Source: Posidonia oceanica
Lineage: Eukaryota > Streptophyta > Magnoliopsida > Alismatales > Posidoniaceae
Assembly (NCBI GenBank): GCA_037176725.1
Contig: JAZBRS010000050.1
Span: 16,200,001-16,264,000 of the forward strand
Length of the DNA stretch: 64,000 bases
Direction of reading: 5' to 3'
In this document: piece by piece, positions 39,801 through 48,800 of the stretch
Numbering within the stretch: position 1 is the stretch's first letter
Layout of the letters: every line of letters begins with the position of its first letter
The notes under the pieces: model-generated
The model's database searches: none
What the model was told of the DNA's origin: nothing
What the model saw: the letters and a program-made list of their open reading frames with translations, nothing else
Translations under genes and position numbers: made by a program

Positions 39801-42800
39801 AAACTGGAAATTACATTGCATGAAACATTGTCATCATTGTAGTAAATTCAAGAAAATGTAATTACCTCTTTTCCAAAATGGCGCTGAAAAAACTGCCCCA
39901 CACTGAAGAGAAAATAGTGGGATCAGAATCAAAAATAATAGCTGCATAAGGAAGATATTAAGGGAACAATCCCAGATGCAACAATGCAGAATAAGTGCAG
40001 GATAACATATTATAATTTCCCCAAGGTATTTAGTTTTTTTTTTCCAATCTACCTGATCCAGAACAAATATGTGGACTTTGCTTCTGGAAAGACATATCTA
40101 CAGCCCACAAAGTTCACAAGCTATCACCACTTAGTATAAAACCATGTGATGTGATGGGTTGAACAAAGATACAGCTAATATCCTTGATAGGAATGACACA
40201 ACCACATTGTAAAAGGATCGCAAAATCTACTCTCATCGACTCGAGTCTGAACTTGGCATACAGTGAAGGTAGGCCAAGAAGGTGCACAATTCCAAAACCC
40301 AGGCCAACCTTATTAGAACATGCTCACTCCACTGGTTTGGGTCAAGAAGGTTGTGAAATTGCTAAAGGCACCATTTATGAATCTTTTTGATCATCTAATC
40401 ACCTTTCCTCTGAATGTTCACCAGAAACCTTCGCTACAGAATTTTTCCACACGAATGGCTCCAGAATTACATTTAACTGCAGGCATGCAACACCACACCA
40501 GAAATCATCTTATGAAAGTTACCAAGGCAAAACTAATAAGCAGAAAATTAATTTAACAAAATATATCCTGTGTATAATTTCAGACAAGGAAAAAGAATAA
40601 TTAATAAGACAGATGTAGTGCAAAACAGAGTCAAGAGTGTCAAAAAATCAAAAGATCTCCCAGCCAGTTAATGCAAGTTGCCTCCAAAACGAAAAGGGTA
40701 CAAATTATATAAACAAACACCCCAGAGAAATTACATTCAACAAAATAGATAATTAATAGATGCCATGGCTCAAATATGGTAGTTTGCGGATATTGATCCA
40801 CACTAAGCCAATAGGGGAAGCCAGGAGAAGTCAGCTACAGATGTAAAATTGACTCTAATAGTTTGTTTTACATTTTGTGAGGAATGCTTCAATTGCCATG
40901 GGTATCTCTCCCTAATCATACCACTCTGTTTCTTTTATCAAGAGAGAACAGTTGAAGATAAGCCCACATTCATTGAATGAAAGTTTCAGAGCATCAGAAA
41001 TTTTTCTGGGAAAAAAAGGGAATACATTGGAGATGTTAGAATAAGGATTTGGTGGATTCATGGAGAATAAATCTACACACGTAAGAGCCTACTTCATCAA
41101 AAGAAACACCACATGATATTTGAAAATATAACTTAACTGAAAGTACGAATTTGATGCTATATAATCTCAAATGAACAATTTTGATGTTATATAATCTCAA
41201 ATGAACTAATGCTATACGTTTACCTTTGATTTTGTTGAAAGGATCTTACTTGATATCAGAGCGAGAGGATTTAATGGCACCTGAGTTCCAAAATAAGCAG
41301 GGTATCAGAGACGACAGATGAATTACCTAATATAAGTAAAATGGGGAAACGAAAGGAAAGAAAAGTTGCTTTAATAGATGATTGACAACGAAATAGCCTA
41401 GCACTGTAAAAAGAGAGCACCATTTCTGGCATTCCATTTCTAGCAATATAACGCTTGCTTTGTGAAATTGGCTGCAATAGGAAAAGCAGCATCCAGTTAG
41501 GAATTAATATCAGATATTATTAGAGAGACAAGCTGAATGTAAAAAGTACATGGCTATATATATTGATAGAGTGCAGAATAGAGAACTTGCAAGAATGGAT
41601 TAACACTTTCTTTCTGAAAGTTTGGCAAAAAATTTATTGAAAGAACAGCAGGAACGGAATAACACTTTCTACATAAAAATAACCTTTACAAGCAGGATTG
41701 TATGAACACAAGGGACTATTAAACGTAACACACATAATATTTGACAGTCTCGAGACATGAAGACAGAAACTTTTTCTCTTTTCATCGGAATATGCTAAAG
41801 ATCTATACTATGTTCAGACCATGGATTAGAGTAAACAAGAACAATTTTGACAAGGGAGTCAAAGGGAGGTCTTAGGGTCTATTAATTTCTTAGAAAATAG
41901 TCCGGATGTGATGTAATAGAGTACTAAAACAACTTTTATGTGATTGGACGGGAACCCTGTGACTTACAAAATACATAAATTAAATTCTGCCACTTCCCCC
42001 ATCAAAACAAAGGTATTAGAATACTACTTCCTTGAAACCAATCAGATACTAGAGAAGTAAGTCCCATATGGCCAAATACCTACCATTGCAGCACCGCAAA
42101 TTAAAACTTTGATTTGTTTCTTACACAACATGATTGGTTCCTAACGGACGCAGTTATTGCAGCTTGGCTAGATGTTTTTTTTGCAGTCTGAACTTGGAAG
42201 TTTCTAGTTTTGTTGTCTTGTTTTTGCTTTTTTGGCTAACTTTGTTCTTTCTGCTATCATCTTCTCTTGTTCTTGTTTGTTTGGTCCTTATCTACTTGAT
42301 AAGGCTCTTTTCCTTTTCTGTTTTTGTACATGTTAGAAATATTGATTTGGTTATTTTATTCCCAAGTTGTAACATATCTTTAAGAGTATTTCTATAATTT
42401 TACTCACTCCTATATAAGGAGCCTAAGGCTACCCTAACGGATATCTCTTTCTTTTCTTCCAACCCAAATATCAACATGGTATCAGAGCAACCCTAGCCGC
42501 CACCCACCGCCGACTGCCACCGTCACCGATCCGACCCTACCAACAGGGTCACCTAGGCCTCTTGGTCCTTTCTCTACAGTTTTTACTGCCATCGGACCAC
42601 CAGAGCCACAGTTAAAGGTGGTTTTTCCAACTACCGACGGTTGAAACTGTCTTCCAACCATTTTTCCAGCCTTCTTGGCCACCGATCTTCTCAGATTGAC
42701 TGCTCCTAAGGCCATAACGGCTGGATTAGTGATTTCAAGGCATTTTTAATCTCCAAGTGCCTGGATCTTGCCTCCGGTTATCCATTTTGGCTCCTGTTTA

Positions 42801-45800
42801 GGGGCTGTTTTGTGAGGACCAGCAGCTTTTGTGCTTCTACAGACCTCCTCCCCTCTCTGATTTGCCTCATCGTCTCTCTAGGCATGGATTAAGAAACCAA
42901 AGCTTTTTACCCGATCTATGCATCGAACCCTTCTTTTGGCTACTTGTACTTGACACCGACGTGTCGTGTGTCACTCTTAACTTGTAATCGGACTGTAGTG
43001 TGTACTTGGTGTTGATGGTGAAGTCCACGTTATGGATCAACCTACAAATCACAACTACGCCACCTGGAGTATGTCCTTTAAGCTTCTACTTGTATCTTAG
43101 GGCAAGTCCTCCTTTCTAACCAATGATCTGATGTTACCAAGTGTGATCAGTGGGCACATGATGATAGTACTGTTTGCTTTTGGATGGTCAACAGTGTGTC
43201 ACCATCAGTTTGGTCTAGAGTGTGCATAGTGACTTTGGTCAAGAAGATGTAGAGTCTTCTAAAGTCTTAATACTCCATTGGGGCTTCCACATATCGGATC
43301 TATGAGGTTTATACGTAGTTGTTTGCCATAAAGCAAGGCAACATTTCACCTCGTGCTTACTTTGCTGAGTTCAAAAAGATCAGGAGCTCCGACTCTACCA
43401 TGTGTTTTGTCCTGTGTTCTCTCAGTGGAGCGTCTCCAACTTACGGAGTCTTCTGAAACTCCTACCTTTATAGAGGTTTCAACGAATACTATTGTTGGAT
43501 GTAGAGGTGGACATACTCCAGGTCATCGTGCCTCCTTCCATGTATTCATTGTGGACAGGAAAACCACCTTCATGATCACTAATGGCAAAAGTTCTGACAC
43601 CTACACTGCTACTCCTGCTATGGATTCTTATGCTACCCCTGACTCTGTTACTCGTGTGTTGACTACCACCACCAACACCTTGACTTGTAAGGTTATTGAG
43701 TCTATGATTGTTGCTACTAATTCTCATGGGATGGCGCCTGCTGCCTTCACTTCTTCCTCAGGTAGTGCCTACGTGGCTTCACGGGGTAAGTGGTTCATTG
43801 ATTCAAGTGTTTCTAGCCACATGACTACATGACTGGAGATCGTTCTTTATTTGATTCTTTGGAGAAACATAGTTACATCCTGTGAAGCCACGTAGGCACT
43901 ACCTCCAGTATGTAGGTCTGGAATTGTGTCTACACCTACACCTTTAGACTGGACAATGTTTACTTTGTGTCGAATTTTCCAATCAGTTTGTTGTCTATTA
44001 GTGTTGTTACAAATGTTTTGGATTACAGAGGTGTTTTTTTACCCTTTTTTTGTCACTTTAAGGACCTCCATTCGAGGGAGAATATTGGGACTGAGATTGA
44101 GCTTAAGGGGGCTATATTATCTGGATGACCTCATAAGCATACCACCACACATGTTGCATCCACTACTAAGGTTTCATTCCTACAGTGGCATCGTTGCTTG
44201 GGGCATCCTTCAGCCCGTGTGTTATTTCAATGTGAGGCATTCCACTGTTACCATCTTTTCTTGCGTATGCGTCTACCCAATGTGAGGCATGCAAGCTTAG
44301 GAAGCACCACCATGTGTCATTCCCATCTAGACTTGATTCGAGATGCTCCATTCCATTTGGTCTTGTGCACTCTGATGTTTGGGTCATAGTCCTCACCTGT
44401 CTCAGGGTGGGGGAGTCTATATTTTGTTACTTTTATTGATGATCATTCTAAATGTACTTGGGTCTATCTCTTAAAGACTAGCTCTCAAGTGTTTGATGTA
44501 TTTCAAAAGTTTTATCAAGAAATAAAAACTCAATTTGATGTTTGCCTCAAAACCTTGCATAGTGACAATGCTTTGGAGCATTTGAGTAATTATTTTACTT
44601 CCTTTTGTTTCTCAAATGGCATCATTCATCAAACCTCTTGTGCTCATACGTCACAACATAATGAGGATGCAAAGAGGAAAAACACACGTCTCCTTGATGT
44701 AACACACACTATGTTGAGTCAAATAGATAAAGGTCTCATCTTCCTATTAAGGGCATGCTATTCTGACAGCATGTTTCTTAATAAATCGCTTACCTTCGTC
44801 GATTTTAGGAGGGAAATCTCCAATCTCTAATCTCTATCCAAAGAATCCACTTTTTCCTCTTAGTCCTTAGATATTTAGGTGTACTTGTTTTGTGCATATT
44901 AATGTTCAGGAGAGGGACAAGTTGTCCCCTTGTGCCACTAAGTGTGTTTTTCTAGAATATTCTCCAACCCAGAAAAGGTATCGTTGTCTTGATCACTGAC
45001 GTCACCTTTTTTGAGGATGTTTCCCACTTCTCAGCTAGAGGAAAAGAGCTTGTGTTGGATAATCTGCCTTTACACCTATAGTTATTAAGTCATCACCTTC
45101 TGACTTATCACTTACTGTCACCATTGATCATTTTCCATTTGTAGCACTATTACCACTTGTACCACATTACCTCCACCATCCTCACCACCACCATCTGCTA
45201 TTCCTAGCCCGAAGCTTTGGGTTTACAGGCACCGCCATCATCCTCAGTTATTGATGAGTCAAGATACGCCAACACCTCCTTCTCTTCCTCCCAGGACTGC
45301 TCCTTCCCCTCCAAGAGGTACATCATCCTTAGAGACTACTAACCTAGATGTTCATTTTACGATAAAGGAAGGTGCAAGGTCATGCACTTTACATCCCTTG
45401 GTGTATGTGGTATCTTACTCCCATTTAGAGACCACATGACGCCAATTTCCTATGACTATGTATGCTATTACTATTCCAGGACCTATTAGGAGGTACTTGA
45501 CATGTCGGAGTGGAAGGCTGCTATGGATGAGATGGTTTCTCTTCATTCACGTGGCACATGAGCTCTTGTACCTTCCTCTTTTGCAGAGAAGGATGTGGTT
45601 GGATGCAGGTGGGTTTTTGTGGTAAAATACTTAACTAGTGATCAAGTGGACAAACATTAAGCTCATCAGGTTGCAAAACGATATACACAAGCAAGTAATA
45701 TAGGATTGACTTCTTTGACACTTTCTCTCCAGTGACAAGCATTAGCTCTATCAGGGTCATCTTCTCTCTATTATTGTGAGCAAGGGTTGGCCTATGTTCC

Positions 45801-48800
45801 AGGTTAATGTTAAAAGGACAAAATGGAGCTATACACGAGTACACAGCTAATAAACTGTGCATGAAGGGTTAACCACTAATAGATTGCTATCCTACGGTTG
45901 TAATGTACGTAGGAAAAAGACAATAAAAAAAAATCACTTTAACCATTCATAAAGAATCAAAATGTCAACAATTCATGCACAACCATGTTAATTGTGCATT
46001 CATGCACAGCCTCATTAGACTAATGCTAAAAATGCCTTTTTATATGATGATCTACAAGAGACAATCTACATGGAGCAACTTCCTCGATATGTTGCTCAAG
46101 GAAAGTTGCAGGTCAACTTATTGAAGAAGGCAATTTATAGCCTCAAGCAAAGTCCAAGTGCATGATTTGACAAATTCAACAAAGTCATTTGTGTAATTGG
46201 ATTTCAAAGAAGCAATCCAGATCACTTTGTCTTTGTAAGAAAGACAATTATAGGATTGGTCGTCTTAGCAATATATGTTGATGGCATACTTATTAGTGAC
46301 AGTGACATCAAAGGCATAGACAAGACAAAAGAGTACTTGAAGAAACACTTTGTCACCAAAGAATTGGAAAAACCCTGTTACTTTCTTAGTATTGAGATTG
46401 CAAGAAGTAAATATAGGATTGCATTGAACAAGAGGAAGTATGCACTTGATCTCTTAAAATAAACTAGTTTGCTTGGTGCCAAGCCTGTAGATACTCCTAT
46501 GCCATATGACTGATCAGTTGTAGGCTAAGCTACTGAAATATATCAATGGATTGCCTAGCAAGGGTCTCTTGTTCAAAAAGAATGGCCACCTGAAAATTAA
46601 AGTATATTCTATGCTTCAATTTCAAGTTATGTCAATGACAAAGGTGATAGAAAATCTACATCAAGCTTTTGTACATTCCTTGGTGGCAATCTAGTAACAT
46701 GGAGAAGCAAGAAGCAATCCGTGATTACTAGATCTGGTGTAGAAGCAGAATATCGAGATATGGCTCAGACTACTTGTAAGTTCAAGTGGTTGGGACCCTC
46801 ATGAAGGATTTTGGAGAGGCCTATTCTACTCCATTACCTATGTTTTGTGACAATCAAATTGTCATTCACATATCCTAGAATCCAATCTTCCATGAGAAGG
46901 CCAAACACATTAAGATCGATTGTCATTTTATACAAGAAGAGGCTATGAGTGGAAGAATCTGTACACCTGCCAAAGAGATTGTTGACATCTTCATGAAGCC
47001 GCTAGCATCTACTTTTTCCTCTATGTATGCCAAACTGAATCTTTCTTATTTATATGCTCCAACTTGAGGAAGAATGTTAGAGATGTTGTTTAGGTTGTTC
47101 TATTCCCAAGTTGTAATATATTCTTAAGGGTATTTTTGTATTTTTACTCACTCATATATAAGGAGCTTGGGGCTACCCTAATGGATGTCTCTTTCTTTTC
47201 TTCCAACTCAAATATCAACAATAGTATTTTTTGAGTTTTTTAAGAAAAAATTTTCTGATTGCTCCAAAACAAAGTGATAGGTTCCTACTTCCTCTAGATA
47301 TTTGAGTAAGGAAGGGAATGAATACGTATCCTTCCCTGAAGAAAGTCCACAAATGACCAAATACCCTCCCGCTTGGACATCTCAAGTTACACCCTTCAAT
47401 TTATTTCTTAAGCAACATGATCTTTTCCTACTTCCTTTAGATGTTTGAGTAAGGAAGGAGATGAACACTTATTCACTTTCAAGTTTTGAGACGATATGAA
47501 CATAATATATCATGATCCAAGCAGAGTACATATTTCATATTTCACTTCTGGGCAAGTACAGAAATAAAACCGGATTTCAATGTTAAAAAAATGCTAAACA
47601 GCCTATAAATGGTTAGGGTTCGCTAATAATTTAAACTTTAAATGCTAAATGGACATTTAAACAGGTGTGTATAGAAAAACATGCATGCAAGCAATAATAT
47701 CCATTTAATAACAAGTGTATAAATTTTATTTGAAAAATTATGTTTGACTCAAGAAACACAAAAGCAATCAACTAATCAGAGATAAGCATGTCGAAACAAA
47801 TACAAAACAACCAAGTATTAGATAATAGTGAAGCGACGATTAAATTGTGATAGAAAAGTATATGATGGCTAAAGGCCTAAACTTAATCTAAAAAATGTAC
47901 AATTCAATAAAATCAGCATATTCATCAAAAATTCATAACACATTGTTAAAAAATCATTATGAATGATTGAAAAAAAAATGCACAAAAATTAAACATATAT
48001 TTATTGAGGAAATCACAAACATTCTGAATTTATTAGAAAAAATCAGCATATTATACTACAATTTGTTATAAAAATCGCAGAGTAAAAAAATGCACAAATG
48101 TTTTTAAAAATCCGTTTAATGGCTGTTTAATTTTGTTTAAGTCATAATTAAACAGTCGTTTCAACCTGTTAGAGTAAATCCATTTAGATGACATGAATGG
48201 AACGCTAAGCTTGCAGAACTGTTTAAATGGCATTTAGACCATCTTTAGAACAGTTTCAGATATCATATTTTATATAAAATGGATGCACATACGCACATAT
48301 GACATATGATTAGCCATTAGTGCAATTTTTTCTAAATAATGCACTATCTAAACTTATGGCCAACAATTTTCTAAATAAAGGGACAACAATTGTCAATAAA
48401 ACTGATTCTTGCGAGAACATGATTAGCAAGCACGATTCCAAACACTGAGTTCAGCTTCAGTGATAAATCTAGTGCAATGATTCAAGTATTCGACAAAAAT
48501 ATCTGAGCCACTATCAGGTATCAATTAAATACCAACACTGTAGAAACTCAACAACATTCTTTATATACGACGTCATGCTGCTGGCCTGCCGCTAAATTGT
48601 GTACAATAACTTTGATTCTCTTTACTGAGTAGTTGGTATCCCTGTATAGCTGTATATTGCTGCCTTCCAGTCTCTCCCCCACTGGAACTGGAAATCAATC
48701 TCCCCATTCCACGAATGGTTGTAACTTGTAAGCCCCCCAAACACATGCACCTCTTCAACACTAGTACCATAAAGACTGATTGGGCCACTATGTACCATTT

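Larger units (their letters stand above)
42331..47220 (+). mobile_element. Old Ty1/Copia retrotransposon (Copia-3) in PPOX2 intron 4
   Basis: Two 146-bp LTRs (42331-42476 and 47075-47220), about 86% identical, bracket a canonical primer site, gag/protease remnants, integrase, reverse transcriptase and RNase H pieces and a purine tract (TGAGGAAGAA). No target duplication is left (GTACA versus ATAGT). The ends TGTTAGA resemble Copia-2. Many stops and shifts make it older than Copia-2. Confidence 0.9.

Noticed and set aside
40184..40556. Plus-strand frames in PPOX2 intron 6
   Set aside because: Weak resemblance to retroelement fragments only; two overlapping frames without a domain.
40960..41010. 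Stretch reading KISDALK on the minus strand as a possible part of PPOX2 exon 7
   Set aside because: It would lie before the LS.SK segment and so in the wrong order, and it has no matching donor.
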